A DNA stretch of 64,000 nucleotides from Elizabethkingia sp. YR214 (GTDB lineage: Bacteria > Bacteroidota > Bacteroidia > Flavobacteriales > Weeksellaceae). The DNA is taken from contig NZ_QBUH01000011.1 in assembly GCF_003058195.1 (NCBI RefSeq), forward strand, positions 1-64,000, written 5' to 3'. A model generated the notes under the pieces. The model saw nothing but the letters and a program-made list of their open reading frames with translations. It was not told where the DNA came from and did no database searches. The translations under genes and the position numbers were made by a program. This document shows positions 8,974 to 17,463 of this stretch, piece after piece; within the stretch, counting starts at the first letter, position 1, and every line of letters starts with the position of its first letter.

Positions 8974-10671
8974 ATGAAAAATTTAAATCAATATCTAGTT
9001 TTAATCTTAGGACTTTTTCTGACTATAGGAATATTGAATTCCTGTGTAAAGGAAGATGAAGTTTCCATAACAGAACCATCTCGTTATACCCAAAGTGATG
9101 TGAAATCATATGGTGATCTTTTTAAAGTTTTCTGGACAGTAATGGATCGGAACTATAACTATTTTTATGAGCAGAAAAGGCAAGATGGACTGGATTGGAA
9201 TGCAGTATATAAAGAGTATTATCCAAAGTTTTTGGCATTAAAAACATATAACAAGGACACTCAATTTAACGACCAGGATATCCAGGAGGATAGAAAAAAA
9301 GCAATCCAATATTTTACAGATATTATAGATCCTATTATTGACAGGCATTTTACGTTTTCCGTATTTCTACCATCATCTAAAGGAAGTGCTAATACTCAGG
9401 TGAGCTTTAATGGAGGAATGAAAACTAAGAAAAATAATATATATGATTTTTATGATAAGCGAGTATATATGCTGGACAAATTACAAAATGGATATGACAC
9501 TAACACAAATGTCCCTGGGTTGGGAGCATTCATTTTAATGGGGGGAGCTTTAAAATCAAATCCGGATATTCATTATATTTCCTTTAATGCATTTGCTGTA
9601 GTTGCTTCCCAAATTAATTTACAGGACAAATACGCTATTCCTACCCCTGATGATAAAAGTTTATTAACAATTGCAGAGATAGATGCTTCAAAAGAACTAA
9701 ATATGATTAAAGATCTTAGCGAAAGAGAAAAAGGAAGAGCTGAGGTGGTAGGTATTTTGAAACAATATCAAGCGAGCTTAATTTCTGTTGCACCAGAAAT
9801 AAATAATTTTAATGATCAGGTTAGTATATTTAAAACAACTGAAGTTGTCTCGGATACATTTTTAAATGTTACAAACAAAATCTATCCGAACGTTGAAAAA
9901 TTGGTGGATATTGATCCTGCCTCTTTTCTTAATGTGCTTAAAGTAGCGTTAGCAGACCCTAGTCGACGCCCTCTTCTAGTTTGGTTTTTTACACGTATGA
10001 ACGCGGGGGCCTACGCTAGTATGTATAAGTTTCGGGTTGATGTGGAAAAGATTCTTGTAAATGGCCCTTTTTATCAAAAGTTTTTAAATCCTTTACATAA
10101 AGGAAATATTAAAAAACTTATTATTGATCTCAGAGGAAATGGAGGTGGCGCCGTTATTGACTTCCGTTTTTTTGTAGAGCGTTTTGTGACTAAAAATACA
10201 GTATGGGGATATCAGAGAACCAAACAGGGCAATGGTCGGTTTAATTATACGCCATGGGTACCAATGCAAGCGAAACCGCATCAATTTGCTCTTCCTGCTA
10301 ATATACCAATTGTAATCTTAACGGATAAAGGAAGTGTCAGTATGTCTGAAATGTCAACCATGATGCTGAAAAGCCAAGGACCTCAGGTAATTTCTATCGG
10401 AGACTTCAGCTACGGAGGAACTGCGGGCTTAGGTAACTCTGATGATTTTAATAGTGGAAGTAGGGATTTTATCCCGGATGTAATGAGCTTTTATATGCCA
10501 TTAATGGCAACAAAAGATATAAATGGAAATGTTATTGAAGGAATAGGTGTAAAACCGGATATCTATGTAACACCGCCTACAGATGCAGAAGTCGAAGCGT
10601 TGAGAAGTTCACCATCAACTTTTACTGATAGGGTTATGGTTGAAGCTGTAAAATACTTATCGTCTAAATAA
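8974..10671 (+). CDS. S41-family peptidase lipoprotein
   Basis: A 565-residue lipoprotein with a lipobox at ILNSC (cysteine at about residue 24). The C-terminal half contains an S41/CtpA-type serine protease core: LIIDLRGNGGG at about residues 385-395, then IVILTDKGSVSMSEM at about 445-460 carrying the probable catalytic serine, then a GGTAG loop near 485 and GVKPDIYV near 525, as in C-terminal processing peptidases. The N-terminal part (about 30-360) is long and not recognised. The protein should sit in the periplasm or outer membrane. It follows the barrel gene by 30 bases and is closed by a strong terminator. A general processing role is inferred from the family. Confidence 0.85.
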   Translation: MKNLNQYLVLILGLFLTIGILNSCVKEDEVSITEPSRYTQSDVKSYGDLFKVFWTVMDRNYNYFYEQKRQDGLDWNAVYKEYYPKFLALKTYNKDTQFNDQDIQEDRKKAIQYFTDIIDPIIDRHFTFSVFLPSSKGSANTQVSFNGGMKTKKNNIYDFYDKRVYMLDKLQNGYDTNTNVPGLGAFILMGGALKSNPDIHYISFNAFAVVASQINLQDKYAIPTPDDKSLLTIAEIDASKELNMIKDLSEREKGRAEVVGILKQYQASLISVAPEINNFNDQVSIFKTTEVVSDTFLNVTNKIYPNVEKLVDIDPASFLNVLKVALADPSRRPLLVWFFTRMNAGAYASMYKFRVDVEKILVNGPFYQKFLNPLHKGNIKKLIIDLRGNGGGAVIDFRFFVERFVTKNTVWGYQRTKQGNGRFNYTPWVPMQAKPHQFALPANIPIVILTDKGSVSMSEMSTMMLKSQGPQVISIGDFSYGGTAGLGNSDDFNSGSRDFIPDVMSFYMPLMATKDINGNVIEGIGVKPDIYVTPPTDAEVEALRSSPSTFTDRVMVEAVKYLSSK

Positions 10672-10778
10672 TGATACAAAAATGATATCTACTAAATAGA
10701 AAGCTACTCTTATTAACTACTAACTTACTTTCTATAAATAATTGTCTTTTTTTATTATGAAAAGACCAATTTGGATTG

Positions 10779-10811
10779 GACGGGTAATTATTTTATTACC
10801 CGTCTTTTTAT
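10779..10811 (+). terminator. Rho-independent terminator after the S41 gene
   Basis: Ten-base stem GACGGGTAAT / ATTACCCGTC with a six-base loop, followed by TTTTTATTTTA. It is 107 bases after the S41 stop codon. Confidence 0.85.
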
Positions 10812-11124
10812 TTTAGACAATACCCTTTTGAGAAAATAAGTTTGGTAAAGTCAATTTCTATCGCGGTTTTGCTAATGTAAAAGCTCTCGCCTTACTTTAC
10901 TCGCTACTGAATAGGAGCTGTATATCTTGATTTCTCTGCCAGTCAAATTCCAGCTATGTCATACTCCAGAGTTTTATTTTATGGTTTTCAACAGGATACA
11001 TTGTTAACCTTTTTGTCCCCAACCTTTCATAAAAACTATTAATCATATTATCATTGTCTTTTTTCAAAAAAAGGAATTAAATCTGATAATTGTTTATGGG
11101 AAGTATAAATTTGTAGGTAGCAAT
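10812..11124 (+). other. Gene-free stretch with coding scraps
   Basis: No intact gene. Reading leftward, a fragment like NSFYERLGTKRLTMYPVENH is open for about 30 codons and then broken, suggesting another decayed gene. No promoter, RNA or repeat was recognised. Confidence 0.3.
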
Positions 11125-11307
11125 TTAATGATTCAAACAATATTGTAATTGTTCTTTATCCAATTGATTTTCCCAATTTGCAACGACAAGAATTGCAAAA
11201 GAATTTCCTATAAAATTTGTTAAAGATCTACATTCGCTCATAAATTTATCTATTCCTAAAATGAGAGTCATTCCGGTAAAGCAAAGAAGTAATATAGAAA
11301 GTTCCAA
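11125..11307 (-). pseudogene. C-terminal tail of a DctA-type dicarboxylate symporter
   Basis: Sixty residues remain. The block [32 protein letters not shown] is the conserved end of the DctA/GltP sodium:dicarboxylate symporters (typical form GIDRFMSEARALTNxxGNxxA). A full gene needs about 420 residues, and no upstream part exists within the window, so this is a residue of a deleted or rearranged gene. The frame opens at a TTG, not a credible start. It lies in a scrap zone with an IS982 remnant and other fragments. Confidence 0.7.
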
Positions 11308-11564
11308 TTATGTAAAGCAATCGATTAAATACCAACTGGAAGCAAAAATTAATACAACCTCAAAATAATGCTACAACAGTCTATAAAATACAAAACCAAC
11401 CATGCAGTTCATTATTTATTTTCATTAATATATAATATACTGGTTAGTTGCAAAATAATTCTGGGATATAAGTGTAAAACTCATTCAACGGAGTATATTA
11501 ACTTTTAGTCTTTAGCTTAAACTTCATCATTCTCTCATTCGTTTTTACATTTATTAGTATAACT

Positions 11565-11580
11565 TAACCCGTTGTGCATT
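11565..11580 (+). repeat. Solo 16-bp copy of the IS982 remnant end
   Basis: TAACCCGTTGTGCATT here matches TAACCTGTTGTGCATT at 12163-12178 in 15 of 16 bases and in the same orientation. The second copy directly abuts the 3' end of the IS982 transposase remnant, so this is probably an isolated insertion-sequence tip. Confidence 0.6.
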
Positions 11581-11763
11581 ATGAATTAAAAAATAAAAAA
11601 TTTTATTTTGTATACTATTATCTAGTGTTCATATATTTGTGGTAGGTTTTGGTATCTATTCTTTAGGAATTAATATAAATTATTGTTCTAAGAATACTAA
11701 AAAATAAGATTTGCATATTGATTCTTTTCCTAAATTGCATATAAAAAATAAAACACGCTTGTC

Positions 11764-12087
11764 ATGAGAAAAATAACATTTTATTTTCTGTTTTTATTGA
11801 TATTCCTCAACTCGTGTGGTTCTACTTATATGGGAGATCAATATGCAGTTACAGCTCAAGTTGATGTATTCTATTCAGAAAAAGACATTAAAAAGCCATA
11901 CAAAACAATTGGTCATATTTCTACATTGGAAAGAATAGATACTGATACTACAAAAGAAGCAATACTTAATAAAGCAAAAAAAATAGGTGCTGATGCTGTA
12001 GTAATCTTAGGATTAATTAATATGAAATCAGGAAGACATTCAGATACTTTTCGACAGGCCCAAGCCATTAAATATATAGATAAATAG
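11764..12087 (+). CDS. Small hypothetical lipoprotein
   Basis: A 107-residue lipoprotein: signal peptide with lipobox FLNSC, mature part beginning C-G-S-T-Y-M-G. The middle reads KKPYKTIGHIS and later KAKKIGADAVVILGL, the K-A-x-x-x-G-A-D-A-V-V pattern found in several small bacterial lipoproteins with a YbjQ-like or heavy-metal-binding-like fold. No residues point to a specific ligand. It is isolated between two direct copies of an insertion-sequence end (11565 and 12163), so it may have travelled with, or been left by, that element. Confidence 0.65.
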   Translation: MRKITFYFLFLLIFLNSCGSTYMGDQYAVTAQVDVFYSEKDIKKPYKTIGHISTLERIDTDTTKEAILNKAKKIGADAVVILGLINMKSGRHSDTFRQAQAIKYIDK

Positions 12088-12162
12088 AATATCTATATAA
12101 AGAAAAACATAAAGTATTCTTTTTTGTAAATGGAAACTTCGCATGAACAATAAATAATAATA

Positions 12163-12178
12163 TAACCTGTTGTGCATT
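12163..12178 (+). repeat. Terminal repeat of IS982 remnant (3' end)
   Basis: TAACCTGTTGTGCATT ends where the transposase stop codon begins (12179), as expected for the element end. It pairs in direct orientation with the copy at 11565. Confidence 0.6.
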
Positions 12179-12652
12179 TTAAATAATACTGACTTTTAAG
12201 TTATTGATATTTCTATTGTTTAGTTTATTAATGAATTGGACAACGGTCAGGGCTGTTATTTTAGCTAATAATCTGGTTTTAAATCCTTCAAAACTCTTTG
12301 CGTAATTACGTCTAATCATAAACTGGTCGCAAAGCTGGGAGAAGAGTGTTTCAGTTCTTTTGCGCCTATTTTTGAAAAGATAAAACTGCGGTTTATAATC
12401 CTTTTGATTAACTCTTTTTGGAGTTTCCAATTCAATGTGTGCGTAATTAAACAAATCAATTTGCATTTCAGACGACAAATATCCCTTGTCACCAAGTAAT
12501 GTACAATCTGATAATTGTTCTCTAATAGCTTTCAAATAATGAATATCATGAACAGAAGCAGGGCTCAAGTATACACTCTGAAAACTGTCGAACATGATAC
12601 AACAATAAAGGCTTTTATGTCCGAGTTTTCTGAATTTGCAGAAAGTTCTCAA
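12179..12652 (-). pseudogene. IS982-family transposase, 5'-truncated
   Basis: The 157 readable residues are the C-terminal half of an IS982-type DDE transposase: ASVHDIHYLK, LLGDKGYLSSEMQIDLF, then ETPKRVNQKDYKP, then RKRTETLFSQLCDQFMIRRNYAKSFEGFKTRLLAKITAL. Intact members are about 290 residues, so the N-terminal half, including the first catalytic Asp region, is gone. The first 15 residues do not fit the family, suggesting a frame break or junction near 12640. No matching terminal repeat exists on the 5' side. The element cannot move by itself. Confidence 0.8.
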
Positions 12653-13004
12653 TTTCTAGTTACCGAATACGTACTTAGTGTGTAGTATTTATTCGTTCGA
12701 AACATGCTATATGGCGTAAGGAACCGTGTGATTTTTCTATCAGGAGATAATGAAGATGCAAAAAAAGTGGGTAATGGAGATGCTGGAAAGAATGTATTTT
12801 GCAGGAATTGATTTAGGGGGACTTACTGGGAGTGCCATTCAGTAGGCTGGGGATCCCTTAATTACCAGAAAAATTATCAGGTTAGCAAAGTAAAAGCGGC
12901 CTATCCTTCAAGATAAATATGAACGAATTTGTAGGATATTTTAAAAAATTATGTAGCAAAATAGACAAACTTATTTATGTAGCTATAGTATCTTTTACCT
13001 GTAG
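12653..13004 (+). other. Scrap region with rightward coding remnant
   Basis: No intact gene. A rightward frame reads RNMLYGVRNRVIFLSGDNEDAKK..., is interrupted, and resumes as WGSLNYQKNYQVSKVKAAYPSR before a stop near 12915. The family is not recognised. Confidence 0.3.
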
Positions 13005-13045
13005 AACTCGCTTCCAAGGCTATTAAACAAACCTGGAAGCGAGTT
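13005..13045 (-). terminator. Long hairpin downstream of the SDR gene
   Basis: Twelve-base perfect stem AACTCGCTTCCA / TGGAAGCGAGTT just after the SDR stop codon (leftward). No clear T run follows, so termination strength is uncertain. Confidence 0.5.
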
Positions 13046-13051
13046 AGGTTA

Positions 13052-13792
13052 TTAAGAAATACTTATACCTCCGTCTATCGGAAGAAGGACACCTGTTGCC
13101 CAATCCGAATCGGAATCCAAAAAGAATACTGCTGCTGCAACAATATCCTGAATCCGTCCTCTTCGTTGCAAAGGAATAGCGGCCCTTTCGCCTTCATTGG
13201 CAATGCGAATTGTTTCCTCATCAAAACCAGCTGATTTTAATATGTCAGTATCTGTGGGACCAGGTGCTATCGCATTTACACGTATTCCAAGCGGAGCGAG
13301 CTCAAGTGCCCATATCTTTGTAAGCATATTTAGGGATGCTTTTGCAGCCCCGTAAGCGCTGCTATTGGGGTATGCTTTTATTCCGCCGCTACTGCTGGTA
13401 TTTAAAATTTGACCTTTTGCTGCAGTTAGGAAGTCAAGGCATGCTGACGCCAGTAAAGTTGGTCCCAATACATGAGATCTAAACATATCCTGCATGGATT
13501 CGCTACTAATGTTCTGTAATGGACCAATGGTTATATTTCCTGCGTTATTCACAAGGATGTTCAGCTTTCCCTGCCAATTTTCTTTTACAAAAGCAGCTAT
13601 GGGTAAATGATCATCTTCTTTTGCGCTGTCAAATACCATTATATTTATTCCTGGCATTTTCAAAGCGACCTGTTCGAGCTTGGCAATGTTTCGACCAGTG
13701 ATTAACACTTTCCATCCCTTTTCATAGAAATAATTTGCTATTCCGAGACCTATTCCGGATGAACCACCGGTTATAATTATACTTTTATCCAT
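13052..13792 (-). CDS. Short-chain dehydrogenase/reductase (SDR)
   Basis: A 246-residue classical SDR enzyme, a cytoplasmic NAD(P)H-dependent oxidoreductase. The cofactor loop TGGSSGIGLG is at about residues 8-17, NNAGN at about 85-89, the catalytic serine in NTSSSGG near 135, and the Y-x-x-x-K pair in AYGAAKASL near 150. The PGPTDTD block follows at about 178-184. Length and motif spacing are standard. It is divergently transcribed from the HxlR gene at 13914, with 121 bases between. That arrangement is typical of HxlR regulators controlling a neighbouring redox enzyme, so induction by an electrophile or quinone-like compound is a reasonable guess. The substrate is unknown. Confidence 0.88.
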   Translation of the reverse strand: MDKSIIITGGSSGIGLGIANYFYEKGWKVLITGRNIAKLEQVALKMPGINIMVFDSAKEDDHLPIAAFVKENWQGKLNILVNNAGNITIGPLQNISSESMQDMFRSHVLGPTLLASACLDFLTAAKGQILNTSSSGGIKAYPNSSAYGAAKASLNMLTKIWALELAPLGIRVNAIAPGPTDTDILKSAGFDEETIRIANEGERAAIPLQRRGRIQDIVAAAVFFLDSDSDWATGVLLPIDGGISIS

Positions 13793-13837
13793 ATTTTTTT
13801 TTACAAAGGAATGTAGAAATCAATTAAAAAACAATAA

Positions 13838-13853
13838 CTTACGTCTCCGTAAG
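13838..13853. promoter_or_regulatory. Candidate HxlR operator (inverted repeat)
   Basis: Perfect inverted repeat CTTACG-TCTC-CGTAAG centred in the 121-base divergent region between the SDR gene and the HxlR gene, 61 bases before the HxlR ATG. Confidence 0.5.
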
Positions 13854-13913
13854 AAGCTTACCCTGAGGTAGGTATAGCTGATATTCAGCTACTTATTTTT
13901 TTAAAAAAATGAA

Positions 13914-14294
13914 ATGGCATACAATAGAAAACCAACATTAGAATGTGAAACAAATCCCAGCGCCGATTGTGCTGTGGAAGCAGCAATGGCAGTACTTAGT
14001 GGTAAATGGAAGCTTAAAATTTACAAGATGCTCCGATCAAATGACGCGCTGCGATTTCATGAGATAAAAACTGAAATAGGTGCTATTTCGGATAAAACGC
14101 TTACCGCGCAGTTAAAGGAAATGGAAGAAGATAATCTGCTGACTAGGACTGTTTATCCTAAAGTGCCACCACGTGTAGAATATAACCTTACTCCACTTGG
14201 AAAGAAACTGAATAATGTTCTCTTTGCTCTTGATCAGTGGGGTCGAGCTTATGTATATGAAATGCGGGGAGGCATATTGCCTGAGCTTGATTAA
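13914..14294 (+). CDS. HxlR-family transcriptional regulator
   Basis: A 126-residue winged-helix DNA-binding protein. The family hallmarks are present: a cysteine near residue 20 (NPSADC), L-S-G-K-W-K-L-K-I at about 29-37, LRFHEIKTEIGAISDKTLTAQLKEME at about 46-70 as the recognition helix region, and VPPRVEYNLTPLGKKL at about 85-100 as the wing. The cysteine could be a redox sensor, as in HypR/QorR relatives. Divergent orientation to the SDR gene and an inverted repeat between them point to local control of that gene. A truncated paralogue lies at 16790. Confidence 0.88.
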   Translation: MAYNRKPTLECETNPSADCAVEAAMAVLSGKWKLKIYKMLRSNDALRFHEIKTEIGAISDKTLTAQLKEMEEDNLLTRTVYPKVPPRVEYNLTPLGKKLNNVLFALDQWGRAYVYEMRGGILPELD

Positions 14295-14537
14295 GTGCTT
14301 ATTTATTATGTAATGGTTAAAGATGCATTGAAAACATTGAAGACTTAAATTAAATATAGTAAGAGCCTTCAAGATGAGCGTTTTAGAAACTGTAATCTGA
14401 GCTTTTTAGAAAGTTGAATTTTGTTTTCGGAAATTTGAATTGAAAGATAAAGATTATGGGTATTTTAAAACTAGGTAGGGAATAGGCCCAAGGAGAGTTA
14501 TTTTCTGCTAAAATCGTGTGGATGTTCAGTCTTATTA

Positions 14538-14840
14538 TTAATAAGGGTTTAAAATTTCAACAATACTACGATATCCTGGGTGATAGGAGGGTGTATATTT
14601 GATGTAATTGTAATTCTGTAGCTCCTTAAAATATTTGTGATAGGTGGGGGCAGTATTTATATGTGACATTGTCATGAGTTTACTTCTGCTAACCCGTATA
14701 ATTTTATCCTCATTTTGTCGGTATGCTAATCGGGCAATAGCAAGGAGTAAGCTGATATGCCAAACAGTAAGACGAGGATCATGACAAACATTGTCAAGGT
14801 AAATCAATCCTTTTTTTGCTATATCAGTTTTCATCTTCAA
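14538..14840 (-). CDS. Mobile-element-type winged-helix-like protein
   Basis: A 100-residue protein reading KKGLIYLDNVCHDPRLTVWHISLLLAIARLAY, then KIIRVSRSKLMTMSHINTAPTYHKYFKELQNYNYIKY, with a helix-turn-helix-like middle and a beta tail. I recognise the layout from small proteins beside excisionase-like genes on Bacteroidota integrative elements (recognition by memory, not a search). The start overlaps the upstream 87-residue gene by 17 bases, so the two are translated together. No integrase or relaxase accompanies them here, so this may be a leftover of a mobile element. Confidence 0.65.
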   Translation of the reverse strand: MKMKTDIAKKGLIYLDNVCHDPRLTVWHISLLLAIARLAYRQNEDKIIRVSRSKLMTMSHINTAPTYHKYFKELQNYNYIKYTPSYHPGYRSIVEILNPY

Positions 14841-15087
14841 ACAATTTTTGTAAATCAGTTTTATTGTAATAATAAGAGCCCAGGATCTTTTTGTGACGAA
14901 TTTTGCCTGTTATTCTTAAATTCTGCAATGTTGCAGGAGAAATATCCATCATTTTCCGGATAGCCTTGCTGCGTAGCCAATCCAATTCGCCCTTTGATTG
15001 ATTAAGATTACTCTCCAATAACCGTTCGATATCGGCGAGTATTCTAATTCTGAATATTTCCAGGTCTTGTTTTGATAATATTTCCAT
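14824..15087 (-). CDS. Helix-turn-helix excisionase-like DNA-binding protein
   Basis: An 87-residue protein: an amphipathic N-terminal helix (about residues 1-40), then LRSKAIRKMMDISPATLQNLRITGKIRHKKILGSYYYNKTDLQKLF. The M-M-D-I-S-P-A-T-L-Q-N-L-R segment is the recognition helix of a MerR/excisionase-like winged HTH, followed by the typical aromatic wing (SYYYNKTDL). Such proteins are common on integrative and conjugative elements of Bacteroidota. The first gene of a two-gene leftward unit overlaps 14538-14840. The target site is unknown. Confidence 0.75.
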   Translation of the reverse strand: MEILSKQDLEIFRIRILADIERLLESNLNQSKGELDWLRSKAIRKMMDISPATLQNLRITGKIRHKKILGSYYYNKTDLQKLFEDEN

Positions 15088-15707
15088 ATCTTAAATTTTG
15101 TATGGATCAAAAATCTATACGAATTATAATGGGACAGGAGAATGTTCTTCCCGGTGCTTATTTTTGCCTAATATTTCCGTAGAGCGAACTTGGCAAGATT
15201 ATTCTCGAATTACTCAAATGATGTTGAATGGATTCGGATTTTATTTTGCGGAATTTCAATTGATTAATATTGTAAAAAAGTTAGATTCCTGTTAATATGT
15301 AGCTTTTTGCACACCTTCTCCTGCCCAACAGATTTCTGATGGTACATTCTGCCATATTTAATTAGGTAGACCTTTCATCAATTAAATCAGTAATTTTAGT
15401 TATCGATAATTTAAAATTCCGATACAGAAAAGCATTTACTCTTTTTCTGATATTGGAATGTATGCTTTAAGGACATGAAGAGCTAGTTGGTTAAGATGGT
15501 TGCTTACTTGATGAAACCTGGTACTTCATTTTAAAGTATGAATTTATTTCATACAACTATGATATATAGGTTCTTATAGATAATTCAAATGATTTTCTTC
15601 GGTACAATTATTGCTCATTACCTTCGAAGCTGTATGAATTAAGATTTTCACAAAAAATGAAGATCGAAAAACTGAGCAGAGCCAATCAATCACACACACA
15701 CATTAAT
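15088..15707 (+). other. Long gene-free region before the propeller lipoprotein
   Basis: A rightward frame of 65 codons (15098-15295) opens with VRTWQDYSRITQMMLNGFGFYF-like text but lacks context and is not called. Fragments near 15420-15480 look like decayed coding sequence. No RNA or terminator was recognised. Confidence 0.3.
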
Positions 15708-16757
15708 ATGAAATTACACTATCTCATCCTTTCCACCATGTCTATACTGGCTTTATTTCTTGTCGGTTGTAGTAGAGATAAATCTGATGAGTCCAATGAA
15801 ACAGAAATGCCTGATATTCCCGTATCTGAAATATATGTGTCAGGTTATGAAAATGGAGCCGCAAAATATTGGAAAAATGGAACGGTTACTAATCTTGCAA
15901 GTGCACCAGGCAATAGGGGATATGCCACAGGGATTACTGTTTCAGGCAATGATATCTATGTAGCGGGATGGGAAGATATTCCTGGTGGAAGAAAACTCCA
16001 ATACTGGAAAAATGGTATTGGAAAACAACTGGCTGTTGGTGATCATAATACATTGACAGGAGGGATTGCTGTAAGTGGTAATGATGTTTACGTCACAGGA
16101 GCACAAACCGATGCTAACGGGACTAAAGTTGGGAAGTATTGGAAAAATGGTGTGGCGACCAATCTTTCTGATGGTACTCTGGGCCATCATACCAATGCAG
16201 GTGGAATAGTTGTAGTAGGGAACGACGTCTATATAGCTGGAGGTGAATTTAACGGAAGCCGGGGTGTTGCCAAGTATTGGAAAAATGGAGTAGCTGTACC
16301 CCTTACCGATGGTACCAAATCAGCACATGCCTATGCCATTGCTGTTGATGGCAATGATATTTATGTTGCAGGATATGAAGCTAAAACAATTGATGGTGGA
16401 AGTACTCCAGTTGCTAAATATTGGAAAAATGGCGTAGCGGTATCACTTACTGACGGAGCAAATTATAATATCGCAACTGGCATTGCCATTTCAGGTAACA
16501 ACGTATATGTTTGCGGATACCAAAATAATGGAAGTAGTGGAAACATAGGCAAATATTGGAAAAATGGTGTGGCTAAAGATCTTACCAACGGTTCTCAAAA
16601 TTCCCAAGCTAATGCGATTGCCCTTTCCGGAGGCACGGTATATATTGCCGGCAATGATGGCAACTTCGTAACTTATTGGAAAAACGGTGTTGCAACCCAC
16701 CTGTCTAATAGTGCAAGTAGCAGTTCTGAGGGCCTGGCCATTTTTTTGAAAAAATAG
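15708..16757 (+). CDS. Lipoprotein with seven beta-propeller-like repeats
   Basis: I use the ATG at 15708 (MKLHYLILS), which places the lipobox FLVGC in a normal signal peptide; an upstream in-frame ATG at 15657 would add 17 polar residues. The mature part is built from seven repeats of about 42-48 residues. Each has the core Y-V-A-G-x(6-12)-K-Y-W-K-N-G-V-A-x2-L-(T/S)-x-G-x(5)-A-x-G-I-A-V-x-G-N-D-(V/I). Seven such units are what a closed seven-bladed beta-propeller needs, and the last repeat ends with the chain. The product is probably a surface or periplasmic binding or adhesion protein; no enzyme residues are evident. A truncated HxlR gene follows. Confidence 0.8.
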   Translation: MKLHYLILSTMSILALFLVGCSRDKSDESNETEMPDIPVSEIYVSGYENGAAKYWKNGTVTNLASAPGNRGYATGITVSGNDIYVAGWEDIPGGRKLQYWKNGIGKQLAVGDHNTLTGGIAVSGNDVYVTGAQTDANGTKVGKYWKNGVATNLSDGTLGHHTNAGGIVVVGNDVYIAGGEFNGSRGVAKYWKNGVAVPLTDGTKSAHAYAIAVDGNDIYVAGYEAKTIDGGSTPVAKYWKNGVAVSLTDGANYNIATGIAISGNNVYVCGYQNNGSSGNIGKYWKNGVAKDLTNGSQNSQANAIALSGGTVYIAGNDGNFVTYWKNGVATHLSNSASSSSEGLAIFLKK

Positions 16758-16789
16758 AAATTGAATTTCGGTGCTTTTTAAATTTTTAG

Positions 16790-16999
16790 ATGAGTGGACT
16801 TTTCAAAGGCCCGGTAGAAAGATGCCTTCGAACTAAAATCAGCCTGTTGGATGGAATATTTATTCGTACTGCCTATCTGGTAGTTCCACATAGAGTGGAG
16901 TATTCTTTATCTGCAAAAGGAGAATCGCTTAGACAAATTATTGATTTGTTATCCGTTTGGAGTATGGAAAATGTAGCAATTGCGGAACAGATAAAATGA
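16790..16999 (+). pseudogene. Truncated HxlR-family regulator
   Basis: The 69 residues correspond to the C-terminal half of an HxlR protein: LLDGIFIRTAYLVVPHRVEYSLSAKGESLRQIIDLLSVW aligns with the wing and final helix of the intact gene at 13914 (DNLLTRTVYPKVPPRVEYNLTPLGKKL). The N-terminal half with the GKWKxxI and recognition helix is missing, and the frame begins with unrelated text. It is a non-functional fragment. Confidence 0.75.
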
Positions 17000-17463
17000 G
17001 ATTTAATTTAATGTCTTTTTGCTATGTATTATTTTAGGCTGATGACCTACTATCTATCGACACAGATCTTATTCACAAATGCACCGTAGGTAACACGTTT
17101 TGTGCAGGCGGGTTGACGTATAAAATTAAGTCTTTGGAATCCTGCGGTTATTTTAGATACACGATTCTAGCCAAACTGCTCCATACAAAGAATATTATCA
17201 AAGCAAGGCTAAACATAAAATACCTGACCAAATAATTTGATGAATGCCGAAATGTACAATCTAAAACCCCCAATACATCGGTCAAAAGAATATATTTAAA
17301 TCCCGAAGATTTTGGGATGACTCAAATAGGATATTTGGGTACCTTTCAGGAGAAATCAAGAGCTAAAATATGGGATATACTATTGAGAGAAATCGAAATA
17401 TGATCATAGGGATAAAACAATCTTAACGTAGAAACTATTTATGAGTAGAACAACATTATTGAT
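17000..17463 (+). other. Gene-free region with a hydrolase-like scrap
   Basis: The frame ending at the TGA near 17402 reads NPEDFGMTQIGYLGTFQEK...IWDILLREIEI, reminiscent of the tail of an alpha/beta hydrolase, but it lacks a start and is short. Nothing else was recognised. Confidence 0.3.

Noticed and set aside
14538-15087. Complete integrative element
   Set aside because: Only two small DNA-binding-type genes are present; no integrase, relaxase or attachment repeats were found nearby.
15098-15295. Rightward 65-codon frame before the propeller lipoprotein
   Set aside because: No promoter, neighbour or recognisable motif; overlaps a region of decayed sequence.
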